Shown here in pieces: positions 7,699-15,560 of a DNA stretch of 40,717 nucleotides. The stretch spans positions 1-40,717 of the forward strand of contig WAKB01000015.1 of assembly GCA_015523545.1 (NCBI GenBank), read 5' to 3'. Numbering within the stretch: the first letter of the stretch is position 1; the number at the start of each line of letters is the position of its first letter. Under the pieces are notes generated by a model, which worked only from the letters and a program-made list of their open reading frames with translations, did not search any database and had not been told where the DNA came from. Both the position numbers and the translations under genes were made by a program. The stretch comes from Candidatus Geothermarchaeota archaeon. GTDB taxonomy: Archaea > Thermoproteota > Nitrososphaeria > Geothermarchaeales > JDFR-13.

Positions 7699-7956
7699 CT
7701 GTCTAAGCATGAAGACCGTCTCCCTAAGCTTCTCCCTAGTCTCTATACCCTTCTCGGTGAGTTTGTATAGCTTCCTCCCCTGCTTCTCATCGACCTCCTC
7801 CACGATTAGTCCATTCTCAATCATTATCTCTAGCTTCTCCCTTAGGCGTGGGATAGGCATGTTTGCGTAGGAGGCTATCCTACTTATTATCGCCCCATCC
7901 TCCCCAATCGCCTCTAGTATGTCCAGTATTATGACGACGTCGGGGCGATACTTCAC
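7663..7956 (-). CDS. Winged-helix transcriptional regulator
   Basis: A 97-residue protein with a winged-helix layout: VIILDILEAIGEDGAIISRIASYANMP (helix-turn region), RLREKLEIMIENGLIVEE (recognition helix and start of the wing), GRKLYKLTEKGIETREKL (wing and last helix). It resembles the small archaeal predicted regulators of the COG3432 kind. It starts with GTG at 7956, directly after the stop of the upstream membrane protein gene (7957-7959), so the two form a pair. Such pairs suggest that the regulator acts on the pair's own promoter or is signalled by the membrane partner; this is inference. The 3' end overlaps the opposing gene by 36 bp. Confidence 0.75.
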   Translation of the reverse strand: MKYRPDVVIILDILEAIGEDGAIISRIASYANMPIPRLREKLEIMIENGLIVEEVDEKQGRKLYKLTEKGIETREKLRETVFMLRQLGLIPRDSYKP

Positions 7957-8631
7957 CTATCCCTTCACCCTTATCTCGGCCTCCTTCTTCATGAGGTATA
8001 GGAGTAGGAAGGCGACCGCGTCGGTGAGGAATATCAGTAGTTCTGAGAAGGGTTTCTCAGGGAGTATGTCGACACCCCTCGAGAAGATGATTAGTACTAG
8101 GCCTAGGGTCCATAGCTTACCCGTTATCACGCCCTTCTCGGAGTAGAGTATGTATTGTGAGAGGAGGAATGTCCCCTGTAGTAGGATCACTATGTTCGTG
8201 ATCAGTATCCCGGTGTCTAGTAGATCCCTTGAGAGGACTCCTAGGCCTGTCTGTAGTATGGGTATGAGGAGCATCTCTGCTTGGAGGGTCTCGAGCCTCT
8301 CCTCGACTAGCCTCTCACTCGTGGAGAGTAGGAGTATGAAGAGGCCTAGTGAGAATAGGCTGTTGTAGACCAATACGGAGAGCCTCCTGTAGTAGTCCAG
8401 CTCCTGTATCGGTATGTCGGGGTTTATTATGGATACCCATATGTTGATCCCTAGCATCGAGATCGTGGCTGTGATGAATAGTAGGAATGACAGTGTTATC
8501 AGCCTGAGCTGTTTAGACCTTGTTATCTCGTATCCAGTCCTGAAGAGCTGGAAGACGCTGTACTGGACGATGAGTAGGATGGCCCCCGTGACTAGGTATG
8601 TGGAGGCCATCCATAGGTTGATGTTTATCAA
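7957..8631 (-). CDS. Integral membrane protein (about seven TM segments) paired with a winged-helix regulator
   Basis: A 224-residue protein of unknown family with about seven hydrophobic segments, the first at residues 7-30 and the last ending in FLLLYLMKK. A longer loop between segments 3 and 4 (STSERLVEERLETLQAE) is probably cytosolic. There is no transporter or enzyme motif that I can name. The seven-TM topology with an adjoining regulator recalls archaeal membrane sensors, but no sensor motif is visible. Its start at 8631 diverges from the prenyl synthase at 8696. Confidence 0.65.
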   Translation of the reverse strand: MININLWMASTYLVTGAILLIVQYSVFQLFRTGYEITRSKQLRLITLSFLLFITATISMLGINIWVSIINPDIPIQELDYYRRLSVLVYNSLFSLGLFILLLSTSERLVEERLETLQAEMLLIPILQTGLGVLSRDLLDTGILITNIVILLQGTFLLSQYILYSEKGVITGKLWTLGLVLIIFSRGVDILPEKPFSELLIFLTDAVAFLLLYLMKKEAEIRVKG

Positions 8632-8695
8632 TATTTATCACCCTTTGGGAGGGTTTCGAGACCTACATTAATATAGTCTATTAAGATATCTTATA

Positions 8696-9652
8696 ATGAA
8701 CCTCGGAACCCCCCTTGGTGGACGCGGCATGGATGACTCCCTCGAGTCTCTAGAGACTATGCTTACTAATGGGTATGTCTCCCCCGATATCCGGGAGGAA
8801 ATCCTACGTATAGGCTACCGTGTGAAGGAGGAGTTCCTCAGGTATCTATATGAGGTCCCTATATCCTCCTCTAGGCTTAGGAAGGCTGTTCTACACCTGG
8901 CTGGGAGGGGTAAGTTCGTCAGGGGGATATTTACATATGTCTTTGCGAGGGCCCTTGGTGTTGATGAGGATAGGGCTGTCATCCTAGCGGTCTCGACCGA
9001 GCTCTACCACCTCGCCAGCCTGATCCACGACGATATTATAGATGGGGCTGGGTATAGGAGGGGGGTGGAGACTGTACATAGGAGGTTTGGCTTGGAGTAT
9101 GCCATCATCGCGGGCGACCTCCTGATAGTCTATAGCAACCTCCTCCTATCAAGGCTTGGGTGTAGGGTGATAAGTATCTATGCCTATGAGGGGGTTAGGC
9201 TGGCCGATGGGGAGGCCCTGGAGTTGGATATAGGGGGAGTAGGGGATCTCGAGTCTTACTACCGTGTGATCGACCTTAAGACCTCCAGTGTCTTCGTAGC
9301 TATGCTGGAATCTTGTGCCGTACTGGCGGGGATGGATGATATGCTTGATAGGGTGAGGGACCTGGCTAGGGAGGTTGGCTATGCCTTCCAGATAGGTGAT
9401 GACATTCTCGACGTGGTGGGTAACTCATCGGTAACGGGTAAGGATACTGGTATGGATGTGGATGGGATCAATATAGTCAACATATTTTTGAGGCGGGGTC
9501 TCCGGCCTGAGGAGGCTGTGGCTAGGGCTAGGGAGCTGCTCAGGAGGCATGTTGAGAGGGCTCTCTCGATGCTCAGGCTTTTTAGGCTTGAGGAGGGTTA
9601 TACCCGTATATTGACCGCCCTGATCAGGAGCCTGGAGGTTAGGAGGCTATGA
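8696..9652 (+). CDS. Polyprenyl (probably geranylgeranyl) diphosphate synthase
   Basis: A 318-residue trans-prenyltransferase with both aspartate-rich motifs: LIHDDIIDGAGYRRG and FQIGDDILDVVGN, plus the GKFVRG entry and GDLLIVYSN region. It condenses isopentenyl diphosphate with allylic diphosphates, and in archaea supplies C20 or C25 chains for ether lipids and quinones. Product length cannot be read safely here. The second motif is DDILD. ATG 8696 lies about 25 bp downstream of a TATA-like ttaatatag (8669-8677), giving a leaderless start; ATG 8729 (MDDSLESLE) is an alternative. The next gene starts on the ATGA overlap, so the two are translationally coupled. Confidence 0.9.
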   Translation: MNLGTPLGGRGMDDSLESLETMLTNGYVSPDIREEILRIGYRVKEEFLRYLYEVPISSSRLRKAVLHLAGRGKFVRGIFTYVFARALGVDEDRAVILAVSTELYHLASLIHDDIIDGAGYRRGVETVHRRFGLEYAIIAGDLLIVYSNLLLSRLGCRVISIYAYEGVRLADGEALELDIGGVGDLESYYRVIDLKTSSVFVAMLESCAVLAGMDDMLDRVRDLAREVGYAFQIGDDILDVVGNSSVTGKDTGMDVDGINIVNIFLRRGLRPEEAVARARELLRRHVERALSMLRLFRLEEGYTRILTALIRSLEVRRL

Positions 9653-11478
9653 TCCCCCGGGCAGACATAGAGTCTATCCCCTATGTAGTGGGTCTCGCCG
9701 CCCTTATGCTCTACATCTATCTGCTACAGGTCTATGATGTTAGGAAGCGGTTTGTAGAGTATCTGGGCCTCGTCCTACTGGTGGTCGGTTCGCTGATCCC
9801 GTTGGGCTTCACGCTGTATAACCTGTGGAGCTTCAACCTGGAGTATAGCTATGTATTTGGCTATACCTACTCGGGTATGGAGCCGCTTGATAGGGCTGTT
9901 ACCTCCCTGTTCTCCATGCCTTGGGACGTGGCTATGCTGGCCGGGGTATCGCTCTACATCGTGCTGAGGATACTCCTATCGGGCTCCATGTATAGATCCG
10001 CCGTAAGGTCTGCATTGTCGGCATACCTCTTCTCCCTTATGCCCCTCCTGCTAGTCCCCATATTCTATCCCCCCTATGAGATCTATGAGGATCTCGTTGC
10101 CCTGGATGGTATGGGGCTCCACCCTGTGGGTATAGATGGAGTATTTCTCGTCGAGGCAGTATTGACATATGTTGTTGTCGCTATACTACTGGGGGCGGGG
10201 GGTCTAGGCCTATACTTATGGAGGAACCCTGTGGATAGGGTCTATAGGGTCTCGAACACCCTTCTATACTTAGGGATATTCCTGGTGGCCCTACTATACT
10301 TTCTGAGGATCTGGTTCAACCTGGTTTTTGGGGGTAGGGACAACTTCCTCAACTATACGAGTGTGGATGTAGCTATACTTACTGTCCTGGCCTCCTCACT
10401 CCTCGCCTACCAGGTTAGGAGGATTGCCGGTACCCGTGTCATTGGGGCCTCGGCAGTAGCGTCCTACCTGGTGGTTCTCTCTGCTACACTGCTTGTGGCA
10501 ACTATCCATCCCGACGCATTCTTCCCATATAATAGCGTCTTGAACACAGGTGTCTACCTGGCTGTCCTCCTCTCCACACTCTTCGTGGCGTCTTTCCCCG
10601 TTGGTAGGGAGATCTTTAGGAGGAGTTTCCTCCCATGGTTCAGTGAGAAGATGGAGGTTATGGTTAGGAGTGGGTCCGCCCTCCTCCTACTAGTCATCTC
10701 GGGAGCCTTCCTAATAGTCCTCTTCAACCTCAGTATCTACTCAACCTTTGGTGAGGGTCTTGTAAGGATCTCTGAGGACTTCCTAGTCTCATCGGTCTTC
10801 CTACTCTCGATCTACCCAATGATCTCGATGATCGGTGAGTTGATAGCCCGTAGGTTCAACTCTATCAACGGTGTCATATTCGGAGTCTTCGGGATATACG
10901 CCGTCTTCGCCGGGGGCTTCAACAATAATATCTGGATAATCAGGGACTATGCCCCATACTTCTTCATAGCCTCGATCCCCATAGGGATATTCCTGGGGTG
11001 GAGGTATAGGCACTACCCCGTGGCTAGGATAGTCTTCTCCCTCCTCTTCGGCCTACTACTCATTACGCAGGCCTTCTTCGTGAAGGGGCCCGCCACCGAT
11101 GTTACGCAGGAGGAGCCCTACACCGTGGATGGGTTGACCCTAAGTAATCCCCGTCACAACACGACTATTGTTAACGATACTGTCTATTTAGAGCCTGGGT
11201 CTAACGAGACTACGGAGATGCTTAGTATAGAGGAGGCCCGGTTCGACGGGGGGATCGTGCTACGGAGATACTCGTTCAACGCTAGGGAGATTAGGTTTAG
11301 CCAGAATATACTGGTAGACTCACCCCCATACATGTATGTCCTCGGCCTGATAACTGGGAGTGAGGATAGGGTCTCGATATATGCTTCTCAGGCTACATGG
11401 ATGAGGCTCCTCTACCTGGCTATGCCGCTGCTCCTAGTTGGCTATCTATATCTAGCCAGGCGGTTCGATAGGTACTAG
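9649..11478 (+). CDS. Large polytopic membrane protein, divergent CcmF-like (cytochrome c assembly) candidate
   Basis: A 609-residue protein with about fifteen membrane segments and one extracytoplasmic domain (about 485-585) before the last segment, which is the layout of the haem lyase subunit CcmF. Local matches include EYSYVFGYTYSGMEP followed by an MPWDVAML stretch (65-97), where CcmF has its YV..YSS..LP..Y and EGSLLLW block, and ALDGMGLHPV (151-160), where CcmF has DGxGLNPLLQ. The C-terminal domain also fits in length and position. However, the WGGWWFWD haem-handling motif and the HPP histidine are not present; the corresponding region reads VFGGRDNFLNYTSVD. It overlaps the prenyl synthase by 4 bp. 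Membership in the family is my inference; a different polytopic family remains possible. Confidence 0.5.
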   Translation: MIPRADIESIPYVVGLAALMLYIYLLQVYDVRKRFVEYLGLVLLVVGSLIPLGFTLYNLWSFNLEYSYVFGYTYSGMEPLDRAVTSLFSMPWDVAMLAGVSLYIVLRILLSGSMYRSAVRSALSAYLFSLMPLLLVPIFYPPYEIYEDLVALDGMGLHPVGIDGVFLVEAVLTYVVVAILLGAGGLGLYLWRNPVDRVYRVSNTLLYLGIFLVALLYFLRIWFNLVFGGRDNFLNYTSVDVAILTVLASSLLAYQVRRIAGTRVIGASAVASYLVVLSATLLVATIHPDAFFPYNSVLNTGVYLAVLLSTLFVASFPVGREIFRRSFLPWFSEKMEVMVRSGSALLLLVISGAFLIVLFNLSIYSTFGEGLVRISEDFLVSSVFLLSIYPMISMIGELIARRFNSINGVIFGVFGIYAVFAGGFNNNIWIIRDYAPYFFIASIPIGIFLGWRYRHYPVARIVFSLLFGLLLITQAFFVKGPATDVTQEEPYTVDGLTLSNPRHNTTIVNDTVYLEPGSNETTEMLSIEEARFDGGIVLRRYSFNAREIRFSQNILVDSPPYMYVLGLITGSEDRVSIYASQATWMRLLYLAMPLLLVGYLYLARRFDRY

Positions 11479-12572
11479 GATATGCTGCATATGGTTATGG
11501 CCATGTATTCATGGTATCCCACCACCACCCTGACTATCCGTGGAAACCTGGTTATCAGGCCTGGGTCGTCGAGGTCTATATAGAGGCATCTGAGACCTCT
11601 TAGCTTCGTCCTTGTAGATACCACCAGTATGTCTTCTGCGGGGTCTATCATGTAGAGTACTCTGCCAGTCACCACCTGGTTGCCCCTCCCTAGGAGGAAT
11701 CCGGTTCCGCCTACTGGTGAGACTATTATCTTGATGGTGCCCCTCCCAGCGTATCTTAGTATGGTCTCCTCGTCTACGTCTCTAGCCACTAATCTATGAT
11801 TCCGTATTATGTCGAAGCCTAGGGGTGTATGTGGGATCCCAAGTAGCTCATGGATCCTCTTAACTGTCCTACCTGGCCCGGTGACGTAGTAGATATCAGG
11901 CTCCATCTCCTCCACCACTGTCTGGGCTATGCCTATAAGCTCCTCCTCAGGCGTCTCGGTGAAGGTCTTACCTCCCTGGATATATCCCTCAAGCCTTGGG
12001 CATCTTACCTCGCAGTATCTCCTTATCTCTAGTATCCCCCTCCTATAGAGCTCCTCGTCAAGGTCTAGTACCTCGCATATACCTAGCTCGGTTTCCCCCC
12101 TCTCCATATACGCCACTATAGTGGCTGCAGCCTCGGGGGATACGGCGAAGCATGGGCTGTACATCTTCACTCCTGAGGGGACTCCTAGTACTGGTGTTTC
12201 TCCCCTGAGGCCTCTGCATACGTCTCTAGCCGTCCCGTCTCCGCCTACGAATACTATTAGATCCACGTTGCCGGATAGTATCCTGGCCATCTCAACAGTA
12301 TCGCCTGGGCTTGTCGGCTCGTCGGGGTCATATACTATCCTGTGGATCAGGCCTGTCCCCTTGAGATAGTCTCCACCCATTACCCCACGGGCTGTGTATA
12401 TCTCCACATCTAGACCTAGCCTAGCCAGCCTATCTATGAATCTCCTAGCCCTAAGCGGTGATACAGGCTTTGCACCCCTCCTAAGAGCTTCGTGGTAGAG
12501 GCTGTCCGTGCCTTTTAGACCTACCCGTCCACCCATGCCGGCTATGGGGTTTACTATGAAGCCTATCCTCAT
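11475..12572 (-). CDS. ATP-NAD kinase-like protein (COG3199 type)
   Basis: A 365-residue protein opening with IGFIVNPIAGMGGRVGLKGTD, the start typical of COG3199, and containing the NAD kinase/diacylglycerol kinase motif FVGGDGTARDV (about 111-121) followed by VLGVPSGVKMYSPCFAVSPE. A C-terminal SPVGGTGFLLGRGNQ is the second family block. These proteins are predicted to phosphorylate NAD or a related substrate; the archaeal substrate is not settled. The 3' end overlaps the CcmF-like gene by 4 bp (convergent). The start at 12572 lies 80 bp from the tRNA gene, on the opposite strand. Confidence 0.8.
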   Translation of the reverse strand: MRIGFIVNPIAGMGGRVGLKGTDSLYHEALRRGAKPVSPLRARRFIDRLARLGLDVEIYTARGVMGGDYLKGTGLIHRIVYDPDEPTSPGDTVEMARILSGNVDLIVFVGGDGTARDVCRGLRGETPVLGVPSGVKMYSPCFAVSPEAAATIVAYMERGETELGICEVLDLDEELYRRGILEIRRYCEVRCPRLEGYIQGGKTFTETPEEELIGIAQTVVEEMEPDIYYVTGPGRTVKRIHELLGIPHTPLGFDIIRNHRLVARDVDEETILRYAGRGTIKIIVSPVGGTGFLLGRGNQVVTGRVLYMIDPAEDILVVSTRTKLRGLRCLYIDLDDPGLITRFPRIVRVVVGYHEYMAITICSIS

Positions 12573-12611
12573 ACCTATCTAACCATGTCTAGTGCCTCGT
12601 TCTCCGGGCCA

Positions 12612-12622
12612 ATATTTAAATT
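12612..12622 (+). promoter_or_regulatory. TATA box of the tRNA-Gln gene
   Basis: The sequence aatatttaaat lies 30-40 bp upstream of the first base of the mature tRNA. It is the only such stretch between the NAD kinase-like gene and the tRNA, and it fits a start a few bases before the mature 5' end. Confidence 0.5.
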
Positions 12623-12681
12623 CGGGGCTCCGCCGTAAATTATGATTGGTAGCCCCGTGGTGTAGCGGCCAAGCATGCCGA

Positions 12682-12703
12682 CCCCCTGTGTGGGGGGCAT
12701 AGG
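12682..12703 (+). other. tRNA intron 1 (22 nt, non-canonical position 29/30)
   Basis: The BHB motif can be drawn base by base. The central 4-bp helix is atgc (12676-12679) with gcat (12698-12701). The 5' bulge is 12680-12682 and is cut after 12681. The 3' bulge is 12702-12704 and is cut after 12703. The outer helix is agc (12673-12675) with gct (12705-12707). The inner intron stem is ccccc (12683-12687) with ggggg (12693-12697). Splicing joins tRNA positions 29 and 30 inside the anticodon stem. Confidence 0.85.
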
Positions 12704-12711
12704 GCTCTGGA

Positions 12712-12727
12712 TCACGGGGAGGAGATC
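12712..12727 (+). other. tRNA intron 2 (16 nt, canonical position 37/38)
   Basis: The central helix is ctct (12706-12709) with ggag (12722-12725), including one U-G pair. The 5' bulge is 12710-12712 and the 3' bulge is 12726-12728, with cuts after 12711 and 12727. The outer helix is the anticodon stem. The intron's own hairpin is minimal (two pairs). Confidence 0.8.
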
Positions 12728-12769
12728 CCCGGTGACCCCGGTTCGAATCCGGGCGGGGCTACCAGACAC

Positions 12770-13639
12770 CTATCTCCTCCTTAGTAGGTGGGAGGCGTCG
12801 CAGTAGACATCTTTATCGTCCAGGTGTTCCAACCCCTCTCTACAGGTTATGAAGGTCATGCCGTATCTATGGGCTAGGCTCCTCACGGTCCTGAGTATCT
12901 CCTCCCTATAGGTCGTTGAGGCGTATCTATATCCACTTATCCTCGGGCCTCTATAGAGCTCTCTATACACCTCTTGGAACCAGGGTATTGTCTTGATGAT
13001 CCTCCTTAGGTTGTCTGGCTTGGCCTTATAGACAGAGGAGACTATGTGTCCAGCCCCCTTCTCAGAGGCACTCCTTACCAGCTCCTCCAAGTCTCTTGCC
13101 CTATCCGTGACCCCCGGTATTATTGGGTCTATCCTCACAGCGACCGGTATACCTGCATCTGCTAGTCTGGACACTGTCTCAAGCCTGTCTCTCGGGCTGG
13201 GTGCCCCTGGCTCCACAGCCCTCGCCACCTCCGCCCTGTGGGTCGTTATCGTTATGGATACCGCGGCATCCATCTCTGCGAGTATGTCTATGTCCCTCTC
13301 CACTAGTGTGGACTTGGTGGTTATGAGTACTGGGACTCCATACTCCCTGAGTATCCTTAGGGCCTGTCTTGTATAGCCATATATCTTCTCGAGGGGTTGG
13401 TATGGATCTGTGCTGAAGGATATCGCTACTGGTAGGCTGTCCTCTAGGTTGGCGACCTCCTTCTCAAGCCTCTTGAGGAAGTCTTTCTTGGGCCTTGGGT
13501 TGAAGCCCCTGGGTATGTAGCTTGTTATGTAGCAGTATCTACACCCGTATTGGCATCCGGTGTATGGGTTTAGGCTGTACTTGGGTGGGCATGTGCATAG
13601 GCTGCTCCTCCAGGGGTCGAATGGCTGGATAAGCCTCAT
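12770..13639 (-). CDS. Radical SAM protein, SplB-like (COG1533)
   Basis: A 289-residue radical SAM enzyme. The cluster-binding motif is C-x3-C-x2-C in GCQYGCRYCYIT, preceded by an extra CTCPPKYSLNPYTG block typical of the COG1533 group. Further family blocks are ISFSTDPYQPLE, VLITTKSTLVERD, SITITTHR and VAVRIDPIIPGVTD. It reductively cleaves SAM to start a radical reaction; the substrate of archaeal COG1533 members is unknown, and spore photoproduct lyase is only a distant relative. It overlaps the upstream dehydrogenase gene by 4 bp, so the two are coupled. Additional Cys near the C-terminus (TCREG, YCDASH) could hold a second cofactor. Confidence 0.85.
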   Translation of the reverse strand: MRLIQPFDPWRSSLCTCPPKYSLNPYTGCQYGCRYCYITSYIPRGFNPRPKKDFLKRLEKEVANLEDSLPVAISFSTDPYQPLEKIYGYTRQALRILREYGVPVLITTKSTLVERDIDILAEMDAAVSITITTHRAEVARAVEPGAPSPRDRLETVSRLADAGIPVAVRIDPIIPGVTDRARDLEELVRSASEKGAGHIVSSVYKAKPDNLRRIIKTIPWFQEVYRELYRGPRISGYRYASTTYREEILRTVRSLAHRYGMTFITCREGLEHLDDKDVYCDASHLLRRR

Positions 13640-14604
13640 ATATAGTCCTCCCTCCTCACGATGTTCCTGGGCTGCTCCCCCATTAGGAATCTCCTGAGGT
13701 TCTCCAGCGCGTGTTTCAAGAGCTTCTCCCTATACCCGGGCCATGTACCCGCTACGTGGGGTGTCATAACAATGTTCTCCAGTAGGTGGAAGGGTAGGTC
13801 TTGGAAGGTCTCCTCTCCCCTGCGACTTGGGTATACCCACCAGACGTCTAGGGCTGCCCACAGCCTACCCCTACTCAGCTCGTCGAAGAGGGCCTCCTCG
13901 TCAATCACTGGTCCACGCCCAACATTCACAACTACGGCTCCCTCCCTGAGCCTCCTCAGCACCTCACTATCTATGGCTCCCCTCGTCTCCCTGGTTAGGG
14001 GTAGGGCTATGACTAGATAGTCTGTCTCGGGAAGTATCTCGAGCGCCTCCTCTGGCCTGAGTATCCTATCTACATAGTCGTCATTCCCGCCGCTCCTCCT
14101 GACCCCGTATATCCTCGGCTTGAAGGGCTGTAGTCGCCTGGCTATCTCCCTCCCTATTGAGCCGTAGCCCCATATCACTACTGTCGAGCCTTTGATTAGG
14201 CTGGGGTACTCAACCCTCCAGATGCCCCGCCTCATCTCCCTGTCTAGGAGGACTATCCTCTTCGCCGCTGCTAGTAGGAGGGCCACTGAATACTCCGCCA
14301 CCTCCTCGGCGTTTGCTCCCGAGTTTGAGGCTACCACGACTTGTTCTGGGAGGTCTTGGAAGGGGATGTTATCGACTCCCGCGGCCAGTGTCTGTATGAA
14401 TCTTAGGTTCCTTGCCCTCCTCAGTATCTCCCTGACCACCGGGTTCCGGGCCGTGGCTACGAGGGCTGCCACCGCCTCCCCGGCCTCCTCATCACCTATC
14501 CCATCATCTATATAGATTGGCTCCGCCAGGTCGCCTATGTACTCCTCCACCAGTCTCCTCTCATCCTGGCCTAGCCTCCTAACCAGTATCAGTACCCTTG
14601 GCAT
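13636..14604 (-). CDS. D-isomer-specific 2-hydroxyacid dehydrogenase
   Basis: A 322-residue NAD-dependent dehydrogenase. It shows the dinucleotide fold IWGYGSIGREIARRL, the substrate-binding NSGANAEEVAEYSVALLL block, the catalytic-Arg block VNVGRGPVIDEEAL and the catalytic His in MTPHVAGTWPGY. It reduces a 2-keto acid (glyoxylate, hydroxypyruvate, phosphohydroxypyruvate or similar). There is no ACT-type regulatory domain, so it is not a full-length SerA. The substrate cannot be read from the sequence. It is the first gene of a two-gene minus-strand unit with the radical SAM gene and diverges from the UPF0282 gene. Confidence 0.85.
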   Translation of the reverse strand: MPRVLILVRRLGQDERRLVEEYIGDLAEPIYIDDGIGDEEAGEAVAALVATARNPVVREILRRARNLRFIQTLAAGVDNIPFQDLPEQVVVASNSGANAEEVAEYSVALLLAAAKRIVLLDREMRRGIWRVEYPSLIKGSTVVIWGYGSIGREIARRLQPFKPRIYGVRRSGGNDDYVDRILRPEEALEILPETDYLVIALPLTRETRGAIDSEVLRRLREGAVVVNVGRGPVIDEEALFDELSRGRLWAALDVWWVYPSRRGEETFQDLPFHLLENIVMTPHVAGTWPGYREKLLKHALENLRRFLMGEQPRNIVRREDYI

Positions 14605-14682
14605 CTCGCCACATATTCCTGATTCCCCCGGGGAGATATATCATGTATGCTTTATCCCGTCTCCCGGGGTATTCCTCCTATG

Positions 14683-15558
14683 ATGAGGATAAGTTTCTAC
14701 TCGGGTGAGAGCCTAGGCACCCGTGGGATGGCCACCCTTGTGGAGACCCGTGGACTAAGGATATTCATCGATCCCGGCGTGGCCCTAGGGCCTAGGAGGT
14801 ATGGCCTCCCACCCCATAGGCTTGAGCTGGAGGCGAAGGAGGAGCAGTGGAGACGGATAGTGGAGGCGGCCTCAAAGGCTGATGTGGTGGTGGTTACACA
14901 TTATCATTATGACCATCATAATCCGTGGAGCTCTGTAGCGGAGGTCTATGGGGATAAGGATGTCTATATCAAGGACTATCAGAACAATATCAACCCTAGC
15001 CAGATCAGGAGGAGTAGGTTCTTCCTCCATAGGCTTGAGGAGGAGGGTGTAGATACCTCCCGGGTAAGGGTGGCCGATGACACTACTGTGGAGTATGGAG
15101 GGGTTAGGATAGTCTTCAGCCCACCATTCTACCACGGCGACTCACCCAGGCTGGGCTATGTGGTGATGGTGCTGGTGGATGATGGTGATAGGAGGCTCCT
15201 CTACACCAGTGATGTCGAGGGCCCCATGTATGATGAGCCCCTGAGATACATCCTCTCCACCGAGGCTGATACAGTGGTGCTTGACGGGCCCCCTACATAC
15301 TTGACAAGCTATGACGAGTCAGTGATTGGGGCGGCCCTAAGGAATGTCTCGCTCATCCTCAGGCAGGAGTGGCTCGAGACCCTTATCCTTGAGCACCACT
15401 TCCTTAGGGATAAGAGGTATGGGGAGTATCTCTCGATGATCAATGGGTATGGGGAGTATGGATATAAGATAATGTGCTTCGCCGAGTATATGGGGTGGGA
15501 ACCCAGGTTTTTAGAGATGTATCGTGACGAGTTATATAGTGGGGAGGGTGGAGAGTAA
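14683..15558 (+). CDS. UPF0282 metallo-beta-lactamase-fold hydrolase
   Basis: ATG 14683 is preferred because the family starts with a short strand and then ESLGTRGMATLVET; ATG 14647 and ATG 14680 are in-frame alternatives. A TATA-like gatatatca (14634-14642) fits this start. The 291-residue product has the metal-binding HYHYDHH motif, the GYVVMVLVDD and LLYTSDVEGP strands (Asp metal ligand), and a C-terminal LILEHHFLRDKRY with further His. The fold is that of a zinc-dependent hydrolase; the substrate is unknown. The stop is two bases from the SMC-like GTG, so this is the first gene of the SMC operon, which raises the chance of a nucleic-acid-related role. Confidence 0.85.
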   Translation: MRISFYSGESLGTRGMATLVETRGLRIFIDPGVALGPRRYGLPPHRLELEAKEEQWRRIVEAASKADVVVVTHYHYDHHNPWSSVAEVYGDKDVYIKDYQNNINPSQIRRSRFFLHRLEEEGVDTSRVRVADDTTVEYGGVRIVFSPPFYHGDSPRLGYVVMVLVDDGDRRLLYTSDVEGPMYDEPLRYILSTEADTVVLDGPPTYLTSYDESVIGAALRNVSLILRQEWLETLILEHHFLRDKRYGEYLSMINGYGEYGYKIMCFAEYMGWEPRFLEMYRDELYSGEGGE

Positions 15559-15560
15559 CT

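Larger units (their letters stand above)
12652..12765 (+). tRNA. tRNA-Gln(CTG) with two introns, CCA encoded
   Basis: Acceptor arms agccccg (12652-12658) and cggggct (12755-12761) pair fully, followed by A and an encoded CCA. The D stem is gtgt/gcat (12661-12664, 12674-12677). The T arm is cccgg-ttcgaat-ccggg (12738-12754). A normal anticodon arm appears only after two insertions are removed: exons 12652-12681, 12704-12711 and 12728-12765 join to a 76-nt tRNA with stem ccggg/cccgg, loop ctctggc, U33 and anticodon CTG. Both insertions show a bulge-helix-bulge fold. It lies four bases before the end of an opposing radical SAM gene. Confidence 0.9.

Noticed and set aside
12716-12732. Hairpin cgggg-aggagat-ccccg as an anticodon arm
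   Set aside because: The loop lacks U33 and would leave most of the preceding sequence unexplained. The two-intron model gives a perfect 76-nt tRNA.
12575-12769. Open reading frame on the minus strand across the tRNA gene
   Set aside because: It is the complement of the tRNA-Gln gene and its promoter; a full tRNA fold explains the sequence.
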